This document shows, piece by piece, positions 43,970 to 53,247 of a stretch of DNA of 64,000 bases (position 1 is its first letter; the number at the start of each line of letters is the position of its first letter). Source of the DNA: Candidatus Saccharimonadota bacterium (lineage in GTDB: Bacteria > Patescibacteriota > Saccharimonadia > Saccharimonadales > Saccharimonadaceae); contig JAFWNF010000002.1 of the NCBI GenBank assembly GCA_017510445.1, forward strand, positions 105,987 to 169,986, written 5' to 3'. The position numbers and the translations under genes are program-made. Under the pieces are notes generated by a model that was not told the origin of the DNA, searched no databases, and worked only from the letters and a program-made list of their open reading frames with translations.

Positions 43970-45956
43970 CTTTTTTATAGATGCGAATTGCGAATCCACC
44001 ACCTTCTGCAACAAAAATATCTAAGTTCGTGTTTCTAGTTACTCCCCATTTTTTTATTTGCATTGCAAGAGGATTATCACGATAATGTGCATTTTCGGCA
44101 TCTAGATATGCTTCTGCTATATAGTCACCATCATCCAGAAAACTTAAACTAAATTTCAACTTCCGTTCTTTTTCATTTGTGACACCACCAATAAACCATT
44201 CTTCTGTTCCGCGACCTTTTCTTGCGACTACATAATATTCTCCAATTTCCCCCATGATTGGAAGAGTCGTTTCCCAGTTCACAGGCACATCACGGATAAA
44301 TTTATAGGCGTCAGGTTTTTCGATTTCATAAAATCTTGGTCTGTCTGCAACCATCTGCATTCCTGAAGGAATTACTACAAAATATGCCAGTTGCCTTGCG
44401 AGAGTCGTATAAACACGCTTAACGCTGTTTGTTAAATCAAAAATACCGCTCGTATAATCCATTCCTCCAGACAGAAGTCGTGTAAAAGGCAAAATTGTGG
44501 CGTGTGAAGGTAGAAGCGATCCGCCTTCGTATTCTTGACCTCTCGCACCTTCTCTAGTCAAAAGATTAGGGAAAGTTCGTTCAATTCCTGTGCCTTTGAT
44601 TGGCTCATGCATGTCGATGCAAATATGATATTTAGCCGCAATTTCGACACTTTTCTGATAATGTCGAACCCCGAGTTGAGAATGATGCCACTCGCGATTA
44701 CCATGGATAGTCATCATACTTCCTGCGTAGCCGGTTTTTACATAATTTACATCATTTTCAGAATAGAATTTATAAGCCTCGTCTAATTGGTTCTCGTAAT
44801 TATCAATAAACCCAACTGTTTCATTATGACCAACGAGATCTAATCCATTTACTTTAGCAAAATTAGCGATTCTTTTAATATCAAAATCTTTTGTTGGTGT
44901 AGAAAAATCAGTGAATGCGCCGTTCTGGAGCCAATCTCCTTCCCAACCATTATTCCAACCTTCCGCTAAAACACCATCAAGCCCCAAGCTTTTGCAAGAC
45001 TTTAGATATTCAATCATATGCTCAGTTGTCGCGCCGTGCCTTTCTCCAGGCGCCCAAGTCCATTCGCCAACATACATTGCCCACCAAATCCCCATAAATT
45101 TCATTGGTTTAACCCAGGAAAAATCACTTCTAGGTGGATCGTTTAAGTTCAAAATCATATGGTTCTTGACTAGAGAAATTGCAGAATCTGCAATCATAAT
45201 CACGCGCCATGGTGTAGAAAACGGCAATTCAACATATGCTTTTGCACCGTCGGAAAGTGGGGTTATGTCAGAATAAAGCACTTTCCATTCGTTTAGCTTA
45301 AGTGTCATTTCTCCGTAATCATAAAGCGCAGCCTCATGTATTGAAAGATAATAACCGTGTGGGCTATGAACAGTTAGTGGTGTATGAACGGAATTTTCGA
45401 GTTCAAAAACTTTTCTTCTCTCATAATTATACTCATATCTATCGGGTTGATACGCTGGTATTTCCCAAACGTCACCAGAATGATCAAGATTGAATTCTGT
45501 TAGCTCATCATCAATCACAATCCTTGAAAAACTAGGCTGAGGTGGAATTTCATAGCGAAATGCAACACCGTCGTCAAAGATGCGTATTTTTATTGTAATT
45601 AAACGTTTTTTTCCGCTATTTTCTTCAAGATAAAAGATTTTCTCGTTATATTTGTTTCGGATTACTCGTTCTTCGCCCCAAACAGTTTCCCAATTCTCAT
45701 CAAAAGAACGGGCGCGTGTTCGAACTAAAGTCAGTCTCTCACCAAATGGAACGTCGTTCTTTATCGATATTCCTAATCTTGACTCTTTAACTAAAATTTT
45801 ATTATCTTTGAGTACCGAATAAGAAACGTGTCCTTGCTTCAAAATAAATTTAAACTGAATTCTTCTATCTGGTGAAAAAACAACTTCCTCTGTATTTACG
45901 GCAGGATGGAAAAAATAACTCAATCTTTGCCAAAAAGAAAGCTTTCTCTGTTTCAT
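43965..45956 (-). CDS. Glycoside hydrolase family 97 (alpha-glucosidase-like)
   Basis: The 663-residue protein follows the GH97 plan: an N-terminal beta-sandwich (about 20-270), a TIM barrel with MGIWWAMYVGEWTWAPG, VLAEGWNNGWEGDW and VNYVKTGYAG, the catalytic region CIDMHEPIKGTGIERTFPNLLTREGARGQEYEGG, and a C-terminal beta domain. GH97 members are best known from Bacteroidetes, as SusB in starch use. No signal peptide is seen, so a cytoplasmic role with the GT/GH57 pair is likely. A minus-strand TATAAT lies nine bases before the ATG. Transfer from another phylum is probable. Confidence 0.92.
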   Translation of the reverse strand: MKQRKLSFWQRLSYFFHPAVNTEEVVFSPDRRIQFKFILKQGHVSYSVLKDNKILVKESRLGISIKNDVPFGERLTLVRTRARSFDENWETVWGEERVIRNKYNEKIFYLEENSGKKRLITIKIRIFDDGVAFRYEIPPQPSFSRIVIDDELTEFNLDHSGDVWEIPAYQPDRYEYNYERRKVFELENSVHTPLTVHSPHGYYLSIHEAALYDYGEMTLKLNEWKVLYSDITPLSDGAKAYVELPFSTPWRVIMIADSAISLVKNHMILNLNDPPRSDFSWVKPMKFMGIWWAMYVGEWTWAPGERHGATTEHMIEYLKSCKSLGLDGVLAEGWNNGWEGDWLQNGAFTDFSTPTKDFDIKRIANFAKVNGLDLVGHNETVGFIDNYENQLDEAYKFYSENDVNYVKTGYAGSMMTIHGNREWHHSQLGVRHYQKSVEIAAKYHICIDMHEPIKGTGIERTFPNLLTREGARGQEYEGGSLLPSHATILPFTRLLSGGMDYTSGIFDLTNSVKRVYTTLARQLAYFVVIPSGMQMVADRPRFYEIEKPDAYKFIRDVPVNWETTLPIMGEIGEYYVVARKGRGTEEWFIGGVTNEKERKLKFSLSFLDDGDYIAEAYLDAENAHYRDNPLAMQIKKWGVTRNTNLDIFVAEGGGFAIRIYKKA

Positions 45957-45990
45957 TTCATATCAATTATATCATAAGGCTTATGCTAAA

Positions 45991-46950
45991 TTAATAATTT
46001 GAGAAAAATTGCGACCAGTAAGTCTTATATTTTGTTGATTTATCAAACACAAATCCAACGGAAAGTTTTGTAAAATCAGGATTTAAGATATTCGCTTTGT
46101 GATCTTCTGAATTCATCCAAGCCGCCACGACGCTTTCTGGCGAAACTGCAGAGTTTCCAGCCATCAGATTTTCACCAGCATAATAACCGTCGCGATTATC
46201 CGGAAACGGACATGCTGTGCTCCAGGGAGAACCATCAGGTCTCGTATGTGCATAAGAAGAAATTATCTCTTTGGCTCGCGTGTCGGCCGCTTCTTGGCAT
46301 GTTTCGCCCCAAGTCAACGCATTTAAGCCATTTTTTATTCTTTCTTGATTCACCAAAGTTAATACTTCATACTTCCACTGCTCCTCTGGTACAGGTACAA
46401 CATTGACGAGTATAGTGTCGTTTCTTAAACCATCATACGTACCGGCAGTAATGAGTGTCGTTCCAGTTCCCATTATAATTGGATAACGACAATTGTTGGC
46501 TGGATAGCCTAGCCAATTCCTTGATGAGGAATAAAATCCAGTAATAACATCAGTGTTGCTCGTCTGCCAATACATATCACCAAGATCCGCTAAACCACCG
46601 CCAACACAAATATCATAGTTGGCAGTTTCATACATTGTAATTGCGTCTTCACTCCATAATTCGCCATCAGGAGCTGGAGCACTACTTACTCCAGTATCAG
46701 CGCGGAGAGAAGAAATATATTTTTTCATTTCCTCTGACATCTCACTCTTCGAGTTTGATGCGGGATCTATAAGCGCCAAGTTTTCTATGTCATCTTGGAT
46801 TTCATCGGTCCTTTGTTCAACCACACGAAATTCAAAACCCCCATTCGAAAAAATTGCAGTAGCAACCAAAATACCAGCGATCAAAATAGCCGCTGCATTT
46901 ACTGAAAGCAGAATTGTCGTTCTCGTTTGACGAAGAGCAGAAGCAGCCAT
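45991..46950 (-). CDS. Membrane-anchored CAP (SCP/PR-1) domain protein
   Basis: The protein of about 319 residues has an N-terminal membrane anchor (about 12-35), a middle region with Cys pairs, and a C-terminal CAP domain (VLTLVNQERIKNGLNALTWGETCQEAADTRAKEI, SYAHTRPDGSPW, YYAGENLMAG, WMNSEDHKANILNPDFTKLSVGF). It retains the typical His and Glu residues. CAP proteins are secreted and bind lipids or act at the cell wall. The in-frame ATG at 46974 lies inside the preceding gene. ATG 46950, just after that gene's stop, is preferred. Confidence 0.82.
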   Translation of the reverse strand: MAASALRQTRTTILLSVNAAAILIAGILVATAIFSNGGFEFRVVEQRTDEIQDDIENLALIDPASNSKSEMSEEMKKYISSLRADTGVSSAPAPDGELWSEDAITMYETANYDICVGGGLADLGDMYWQTSNTDVITGFYSSSRNWLGYPANNCRYPIIMGTGTTLITAGTYDGLRNDTILVNVVPVPEEQWKYEVLTLVNQERIKNGLNALTWGETCQEAADTRAKEIISSYAHTRPDGSPWSTACPFPDNRDGYYAGENLMAGNSAVSPESVVAAWMNSEDHKANILNPDFTKLSVGFVFDKSTKYKTYWSQFFSNY

Positions 46951-46951
46951 T

Positions 46952-48289
46952 TTATGCCTTGTTATGTGCCTCACCGTTTATAATCGAAGCAGCAAGATTT
47001 ACGACCATCTCAATTTCAATCAAGTCTTTTGTATCCAAATTCTTTTTACTTAATGAGTGTCCGAGAATAATCTGTCCAAAAATCTCCCCTTTTGTATTGT
47101 ATAGTTCTGCAATATTTTTTATATCAGACCTTACACAGATTTCACTAATTGTTTTAGTTTCTTGCCAGATACCACGCTCAGGACTCTTAATTTTTGAGAT
47201 AGCAACAAGTTCATCGCTGGAAATATCTATATTTCCTGAACCATATAACCGCCCGTTAATTAAGAAACCAACATATTCTATATGTAAATGATCAGCCAAA
47301 AATCCTGATAGTTCTTTCAGATCGAGAGTTCGTTTAGTAATCTTATTCATTTTTTTAGTTACATAGCCAATATCAATTTCTTTCGTTGCAATAAATGACT
47401 TAAGAAAAGTATATACTTCGCCAATAGCAGGTAAAAGCGAGAAAACAATGACGACCATGATTAAGTTGAGAAGAAGTATCTGAGGTGAAGGACTTGAAAC
47501 TTTGAAAAGCGCCTTGAAAACAATGTAGAAAATCAAAACATAAATCGCGATACCAAAAGAGAAAAGAATGATAAAAGAAAGTGTTTTCATCCAACTTGAA
47601 GACATAACGACGGAGCGGCATCTCACAACAGAATAATAAAAAGTTAGAAGCGCTGCAGAAACAGCCATTGGTCCAATCCAAATAAGATTTGGCGCCTTTT
47701 CCAGCAAAATTAAATCGAAAACTAGAGCCGAAATACCGCTAATAAGTAACCCAATGTAAAACGCTTTCTGACCAAGTTTTGCTCGTTTGTTTTTTGTTTT
47801 TTTGATCGTTGCGGAAAGAAAAGAAGTATAGCCAAAAGCCATCAAAGTGAAATAAACAATCAGGGCGACAAAATACCATCCTTGAACTGTAATCATCTGA
47901 TTCCATTCACCTCCGAGCACGAATGAAGTGTAAAAAACAGTATGATCTTTAATTAGAACACCAATAAGGCCAGCGCCAAAAATTGAGAATATAACAGTTA
48001 ATATTTTTCCTAGTCTTTGGTTCCAGCCGAGATACCCAAGCAAGGCTATATCGTTTAAAGTAATTCCAAAAATAATACCGATCACTAAAAACGAGGCAAA
48101 ATCATTTGCATTTTCGGGAAGTGCTAAAAATGTTGCAATCGAGGAAGCCCAAATCGCTGTTCCGATAGTTGCCACAAAAAACCAACTAGTGTTTAAACGG
48201 CTTTGCCTGTTCGTTCCGCACATGACAGAAAGACCAGTTAGGATCGTCAAAACCGAAACGACATATAACAAGATTACTATTAACTGCAT
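46952..48289 (-). CDS. Seven-membrane-segment sensor-like protein with GAF-like C-terminus
   Basis: The 445-residue protein has seven or more membrane segments in residues 1-300, like the N-terminal 7TM sensor part of some histidine kinases, then a cytoplasmic region of about 140 residues with GAF-like secondary structure (TLDLKELSGFLADHLHIEYVGFLINGRL). No kinase H-box or ATPase domain is present. It could be a sensor that works with a separate output protein. GGAGG precedes the ATG. The CAP-domain gene follows after one base, suggesting one operon. Confidence 0.65.
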   Translation of the reverse strand: MQLIVILLYVVSVLTILTGLSVMCGTNRQSRLNTSWFFVATIGTAIWASSIATFLALPENANDFASFLVIGIIFGITLNDIALLGYLGWNQRLGKILTVIFSIFGAGLIGVLIKDHTVFYTSFVLGGEWNQMITVQGWYFVALIVYFTLMAFGYTSFLSATIKKTKNKRAKLGQKAFYIGLLISGISALVFDLILLEKAPNLIWIGPMAVSAALLTFYYSVVRCRSVVMSSSWMKTLSFIILFSFGIAIYVLIFYIVFKALFKVSSPSPQILLLNLIMVVIVFSLLPAIGEVYTFLKSFIATKEIDIGYVTKKMNKITKRTLDLKELSGFLADHLHIEYVGFLINGRLYGSGNIDISSDELVAISKIKSPERGIWQETKTISEICVRSDIKNIAELYNTKGEIFGQIILGHSLSKKNLDTKDLIEIEMVVNLAASIINGEAHNKA

Positions 48290-48346
48290 AAAACCTCCGT
48301 TTGCATTAACGTTATAATAATTATAGCATAAATATTTTAAAAAAAA

Positions 48347-48375
48347 TAAAACCCCGCCTTAAAAAAGACGGGGAG
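48347..48375 (-). terminator. Terminator after the ANL-family gene (minus strand)
   Basis: CCCCGTC / GGCGGGG stem with an A/T-rich loop. In the minus direction it is followed by TTTTATTTTTTT. Confidence 0.85.
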
Positions 48376-48384
48376 AAGTTGAGG

Positions 48385-50112
48385 TTACATTTTTTCAAGT
48401 TTCGAATAGTCAATTTTTCCAGACTTCATAAGTGGAATTTCGTTAACGAAAGTAATGTACCCAGGCATCTGATAGTCGAGAAGTGACTTTGAAATATAAT
48501 TGCGAATATCAAGTTCTACTCCAGCTTTGTCAAAGAAGGAGTCTTCAAGAACAACAAACGCTTTACTGGTCGTCACCATCTTCTCATCAGGAACAACAAT
48601 GACAGCGCAAGCTTTAACGATAGGACAGTCCAGAATAACTTTCTCGAGTGTTTCGCAATTCACTTTATCGGTAGCTCCAAGTGGCTGATAAAAGCGTTTC
48701 CTCCTTCCATAAAAAGTAACAATTCCGTTCTCATCTAAGGACATATAGTCTCCAGAACGATAGAACGTTTTTCCATGGAATTTAATAAACGTTTTTTCAG
48801 TCAGCTCAGGTTCATCGACATAGCCTTTACAAAGTGTCTTGGAATAAACGAGTGCTTCACCCGTTTCACCATATTTTACTTCGTTTAAGCCATCGTCAAC
48901 TAGATACCATTCTGGTCCAAGCCAGAACTTTCCGACAGTGTTCTCAAAATGTGGTAAACCATCAGATACAGTCCCGATGCAGAGACCTTCGCCTATACCG
49001 TAGTTATTGCGCAGTTCTGCATTTACCGCTCCGTGTTTTGCGAAGAAGTCCATCGTTTCTTTATAAAGTCCTTCAGAAGTCGAAAAACCAGCAGCGAAAA
49101 ACGCTCTTAAGAAACTCAGGTCAGCATCAGGAGGTGTGTTGTCGATGAAAGCTCTCAGAATTACAGGTGTACCATAGATATAACTCGGTTTATACTTATA
49201 ATAATTACCGATATCTGTAGGCGTTGCTCCAGGAGCAAGTACCACGCAATGTCCACCCATTAAATTCATGAACATCAGCGCCCAGCCATAAGGCAAACGG
49301 TAGGGTAAAATACACATTACTTTGTTGACTCTTGCGTCGTTAGTTTTTGTACCGCTCGAATTCGATGCGTATATCATCGAGGCAAAAATAGCTTCGTTCG
49401 TAAAAGGTAAACCTTTCGGTTTTCCAGAACTTGAACCGCTTGTCTGTAAAAATAATGAGACTTTTTTGCTAAATAAATTTCTCAGAATTGCAGGCAGCAC
49501 ATGTTCATCGCTATGTTCACCAGTCAGACGGAAAGTATCATACGAAACAAAGTCGATGGGCAGGTCCGAAGTATTTATCGGGCCACTTGAAGACCTTGAC
49601 TGCGAATACGAAATATCCTTTCTTCCGAACTCATAATTAATAACAAGCTCAATAGGAAAGAATGTGCTTTCATGAACCATATTCACAAAATTTTCATCAC
49701 GGTCATAAACAAACAGAATATCAGGTGCGTACGTAGTGATATCATTGATAAGCTCGTCATCTGTTTCGAGCGGGTTAAAGTAAACGACTTGAATGCCCAT
49801 TGCATTAGCAGCAATAGTCATAATTACACCTTCATAAATGTTTGGTGTAACAATAGCAAGTCTTTTTCCCCGTGAAATTGAATAAGTTTTAAAAGCTTTG
49901 ATGAGCGTTATAACATCATCATGTACTTCTTGCTTTGAGTAAATGCGTTCTCCAGTTTGAATTGAAGGTTCGTCCATTCTTTTAGAATTAATAAGCATAA
50001 ATGCGCCCAAAATTGAAATAGGAAGAATAGTCGGCTTCAAGAGTTTTTTGCTGAAACCCTGGAGATGAGTTCTGTCTTTCGATGGATAACCAGTTTTTAA
50101 GTTTTGAGACAT
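48385..50112 (-). CDS. AMP-forming acyl/aryl-CoA synthetase-like (ANL superfamily)
   Basis: A 575-residue adenylating enzyme with the ANL motifs in order: phosphate loop LQTSGSSSGKPKG (about 230), RNNYGIGEG, YRSGDYMSLDENGIVTFYGRRK and the C-terminal catalytic Lys in MKSGKIDYSKL. It activates a carboxylate as an acyl-adenylate. The partner (CoA or a carrier protein) and the acid cannot be read, and no carrier protein gene is adjacent. A GGGGGGAG site precedes the ATG. It may be an acquired gene. Confidence 0.88.
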   Translation of the reverse strand: MSQNLKTGYPSKDRTHLQGFSKKLLKPTILPISILGAFMLINSKRMDEPSIQTGERIYSKQEVHDDVITLIKAFKTYSISRGKRLAIVTPNIYEGVIMTIAANAMGIQVVYFNPLETDDELINDITTYAPDILFVYDRDENFVNMVHESTFFPIELVINYEFGRKDISYSQSRSSSGPINTSDLPIDFVSYDTFRLTGEHSDEHVLPAILRNLFSKKVSLFLQTSGSSSGKPKGLPFTNEAIFASMIYASNSSGTKTNDARVNKVMCILPYRLPYGWALMFMNLMGGHCVVLAPGATPTDIGNYYKYKPSYIYGTPVILRAFIDNTPPDADLSFLRAFFAAGFSTSEGLYKETMDFFAKHGAVNAELRNNYGIGEGLCIGTVSDGLPHFENTVGKFWLGPEWYLVDDGLNEVKYGETGEALVYSKTLCKGYVDEPELTEKTFIKFHGKTFYRSGDYMSLDENGIVTFYGRRKRFYQPLGATDKVNCETLEKVILDCPIVKACAVIVVPDEKMVTTSKAFVVLEDSFFDKAGVELDIRNYISKSLLDYQMPGYITFVNEIPLMKSGKIDYSKLEKM

Positions 50113-50217
50113 TCATGTCTCCCCCCTTCATGATTGTCTTTTCTAACCTCAACTTTTTTAAAGAACTATTTCTGGAAAAATCCCCCTGATTGTATCATAA
50201 GAATAGATTATAATCAA

Positions 50218-51699
50218 TTAAAATCCACGGGGTCCACCCTGAGGCGTCATCCCACCTCCTTGCGGTTGCATACCACCACCTTGTGGTCCAATGTTACTAT
50301 TGCCGATAGAAGTAACAATACTTGAGATCGTAAACGATTCATATTCTTCATCATTAATATATATAGTATATGTTTTACCGAATTCAAACTTCTCCGAACC
50401 AATATTAATATGGCTGAATGATTTTGTAGATAAGTGCGAAACAATGACGTTATCGTTCTCATCTACAACAGAAATCTTAGTATCTTTAGCATATGAAGTA
50501 TCTAGAAATATACTAGCGCCAAAACTAGACGAAGAATCATTAAAGTTTTCAGCCATCCCGCTCGCCCCAACGGCAACGACAGACCCGCCATTAAAATAGA
50601 TACCTTTTTCAGAATCAAGGGCGCCATTTGCAGAATTGATCGGACCGTCAACAACGACATCGCCACCATTTATGTATATTGTCCCGTTAGAGTCCAAACC
50701 ATCTCCAGTCGAATCAACATACACACTGCCACCATTTATCACAAGGGTGTATTCGACATTTTCAGAAAAACTTTCAGAACCAGGACGCATAAATGCCGAC
50801 TCGTCATTTCCACCAGCAACATTCATACCATCATCATTTGCGATGATCGAAATATCACCGCCGTTAACAACAATTTTTGCTCCTTCTAAGCCCTCATAAC
50901 TTTTTTGTACATCAATCTTTCCACCATCGATGACTAAGCTGGTTGTCGCATGAATACCATCATCAGCGACAGAAATCGTAATCTCTCCATCCTCAATATA
51001 GATAAATCCTTTTGTTTTATCCTCATCATTAGTAGATTTAATACCATCTTGTTTCGCTTTGATACCAATTTTTCCACCCGAGATATTCACAGAGTCTTTT
51101 CCTCGAATTCCATCATCAACAGACGAAACCGAAATTTCTCCAGAGCGAATTGTTAAGTCATCTTTTGAAACAATAGCATCTTGATAATTCGATTCAACAT
51201 ACAAATATCCATCTCCGGAAAAAGTTAAATCTCCCTTTGAGTAAATTGTGCCATCAACCGTTTCTTCACCAAAATCGCCAAAAGACGAACCAGATATCAA
51301 ATAATTTCGCGTTCCTTCTTTTGTCTCGATTATGACATCATCAGCAGATTTAATATAAATCGCCGGTCCATTTTCAGAATTGACAGAAACACCTGACAAA
51401 ACTAACTTGACAACACCATTAGTATCACCAACGTCGATTATTACCGAACCATCTTCAATTTCACCAGTTAAGTTATAAACCCCACTCTCAGTGATATTTA
51501 TGCTTTCTTTTAAAGATATGTCAGTTGTCGAATATTTTGACCAATTAATTTTCGTATCACCATTATCAATATTAATACCATTTTTGCCATTCTGGTTATT
51601 GTTTTCAGAAGTCTGATTTAGAAATAAGGCAACTCCAAACACGATAAAAAGAAGAAAAACAGCAAAAAATATTACTTTTCGATTTTTAACAAAATCCAT
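50218..51699 (-). CDS. Secreted beta-helix protein, Cthe_2159-like carbohydrate-binding
   Basis: The 493-residue protein has an N-terminal membrane/signal segment (about 8-27), then many short repeats of a right-handed beta-helix (SVSSVDDGIRGKDSVNISGG, GIKAKQDGIKS, ISVADDGIHATTS, ISIIANDDGMNVAGG) with Asp-rich turns that could bind calcium. This is the pattern of Cthe_2159 (pfam14262). It ends in a Gly/Pro/Gln-rich tail (QGGGMTPQGG). It is the last gene of an operon after VTC and DUF4956, with a TAATG overlap. Similar sets occur in other bacteria, but their role is unclear. Confidence 0.82.
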   Translation of the reverse strand: MDFVKNRKVIFFAVFLLFIVFGVALFLNQTSENNNQNGKNGINIDNGDTKINWSKYSTTDISLKESINITESGVYNLTGEIEDGSVIIDVGDTNGVVKLVLSGVSVNSENGPAIYIKSADDVIIETKEGTRNYLISGSSFGDFGEETVDGTIYSKGDLTFSGDGYLYVESNYQDAIVSKDDLTIRSGEISVSSVDDGIRGKDSVNISGGKIGIKAKQDGIKSTNDEDKTKGFIYIEDGEITISVADDGIHATTSLVIDGGKIDVQKSYEGLEGAKIVVNGGDISIIANDDGMNVAGGNDESAFMRPGSESFSENVEYTLVINGGSVYVDSTGDGLDSNGTIYINGGDVVVDGPINSANGALDSEKGIYFNGGSVVAVGASGMAENFNDSSSSFGASIFLDTSYAKDTKISVVDENDNVIVSHLSTKSFSHINIGSEKFEFGKTYTIYINDEEYESFTISSIVTSIGNSNIGPQGGGMQPQGGGMTPQGGPRGF

Positions 51700-52370
51700 T
51701 ACATCTCCTTTTCTTCATCACCGGTCGAAAGCAAAACCTGAAGATTACAGTTCTTCGTGCGAATCGCATCTAGAAATTCTTTTTCATTTACGTTACCCTT
51801 AAGCGTCACGTAATAGGAGATTTTATATAAACTACCCATATTAATAGTTTTTGATTTTAAAAGTCTGTGGCTTTTTGTAAACTTTTCAAATTCATCATTA
51901 AACGCATTTGTATAATCGAGATCCTCAGGAATAGTAATTTTAAGAATTTGTTCGGTTTTGCCACCGCTAAACATTGGGAGCTTGTTGAAAATCAAAATCA
52001 TGCCAGAAACAATTACCGTGAATACAACGGCAAATAAGACATGCCCCATGCCAAGCGCTAAGCCAATTGCCATCGCGAAGAATACTGACAAAAGTTCCTT
52101 TGCGCTTCCAGGAATTGAACGAAAACGGACAAGCGAGAATGCGCCCAAAATAGCGATTGAAGTACCGAGACTTCCATTAATCATAATCATTACAACTGAA
52201 ACAAGAACTGGTAATGTAGCTAGGGTAATCAAAAAATCTTTCGAGCACCTGGAAGTAAACTTATGTACTAGAGAAATAATAATACCGAGTACAATTCCCA
52301 CACCAGCACAAATCAACATTGTGCCAATATCAAGTCCACTCGCGGTTGAATTAAAGATAGTATTGAACAT
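51699..52370 (-). CDS. DUF4956 membrane protein
   Basis: The 223-residue protein has four membrane segments in residues 15-130, including the family stretch GAFSLVRFRSIPGSAKELLSVFFAMAIGLALGMG, and a C-terminal soluble domain of about 90 residues. This is the DUF4956 family, usually encoded beside VTC-domain proteins, and possibly a membrane partner in polyphosphate handling (inferred). It overlaps the end of the VTC gene by 20 bases and its stop overlaps the next start. AAAGGAG precedes the ATG. Confidence 0.88.
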   Translation of the reverse strand: MFNTIFNSTASGLDIGTMLICAGVGIVLGIIISLVHKFTSRCSKDFLITLATLPVLVSVVMIMINGSLGTSIAILGAFSLVRFRSIPGSAKELLSVFFAMAIGLALGMGHVLFAVVFTVIVSGMILIFNKLPMFSGGKTEQILKITIPEDLDYTNAFNDEFEKFTKSHRLLKSKTINMGSLYKISYYVTLKGNVNEKEFLDAIRTKNCNLQVLLSTGDEEKEM

Positions 52371-53154
52371 TTATGTTTTCTCCTTTCATTTGTTGATATA
52401 TTTTTCCATATTTTGAAAATGGTTGCGGAAATATTCTTAGCTCATTTAAAGCATGTACTAACCAAAATGGCATTCCGCGCGCAGTTTTGATTTCTAAAAT
52501 CGTATTTTTCTCATCGTTAAAGAAATTTTTTCCTTCAGCGCCATGTTTTAAATCTAAATCTTCTGTACGATAACGAAGGTTCTGATCAATTGTAACACGA
52601 AGCGAGCTATCGTCTTTTCCTTCATAGCTCTGACGTTCACATGCAATAAAAATTTTCGGCGATAGATTTAGATAATTAATTATATATTCGATTTCTCTGG
52701 CGATTTGCACATCATTTGTTTTTTCGATTTTAGCTTCAGCTATCTTGATAAGGCTTCGTTTTTCATCTAGCCAATCATAATAATCTGACAGAAGTAACTG
52801 AAATCTTCTTTTGTCGCCAATTTTATCTTTTCCTTCGCGATGCTTTGTTTTTATCTCAAAGAAAATATAATCTTCATCCTCAGGGACATTATAGCTTCGA
52901 ACACGCACTTTTTCTTTAAAATCAGGCTTATCTACAGGCTTATCGATTTGTTTAATAATTAAATCATTATCTTTCGTGTCAAAATAAATGCTACAGACGG
53001 TTGACTCGAAATATTTATTCTTTTTCAAGTTTTTCTTACATATTTTCAAAAATTTTTCTTTTTGCTCATCTGTAATCAGGTATTTTTTTTCAATACGACG
53101 AAAAACTTTTCCAGAATTTGCTTCGCAGAGATCCGCCTTTTTCTTTTTTGCCAT
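52351..53154 (-). CDS. VTC-domain (polyphosphate polymerase-like) protein
   Basis: VTC domains make polyphosphate from ATP in yeast. Bacterial relatives are less well characterised. The 267-residue protein has the tunnel-lining basic and acidic motifs: RRIEKKYL, EKVRVRSY, FFEIKTKHR, KRRFQLLL, ILEIKTARGMPFW and PQPFSKYGKIY. It has no membrane segment, so the adjacent DUF4956 may anchor it. The ATG follows a minus-strand TATAAT by seven bases. It is the first gene of the VTC-DUF4956-beta-helix operon. Confidence 0.88.
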   Translation of the reverse strand: MAKKKKADLCEANSGKVFRRIEKKYLITDEQKEKFLKICKKNLKKNKYFESTVCSIYFDTKDNDLIIKQIDKPVDKPDFKEKVRVRSYNVPEDEDYIFFEIKTKHREGKDKIGDKRRFQLLLSDYYDWLDEKRSLIKIAEAKIEKTNDVQIAREIEYIINYLNLSPKIFIACERQSYEGKDDSSLRVTIDQNLRYRTEDLDLKHGAEGKNFFNDEKNTILEIKTARGMPFWLVHALNELRIFPQPFSKYGKIYQQMKGENINVQYYL

Positions 53155-53247
53155 ACATAATATTATATCTGATTTCCTGAAATAAAACTTAAAAAACTAA
53201 ATTAGAAAATCAACAAATTTATGATATAATAATCAAAAAGGAGATTC

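Noticed and set aside
47400..47681. Other-frame ORFs inside the 7TM gene, and similar ones inside the GH97 and surface-protein genes
   Set aside because: They overlap well-supported genes in other frames and have no promoter, site or recognisable domain.
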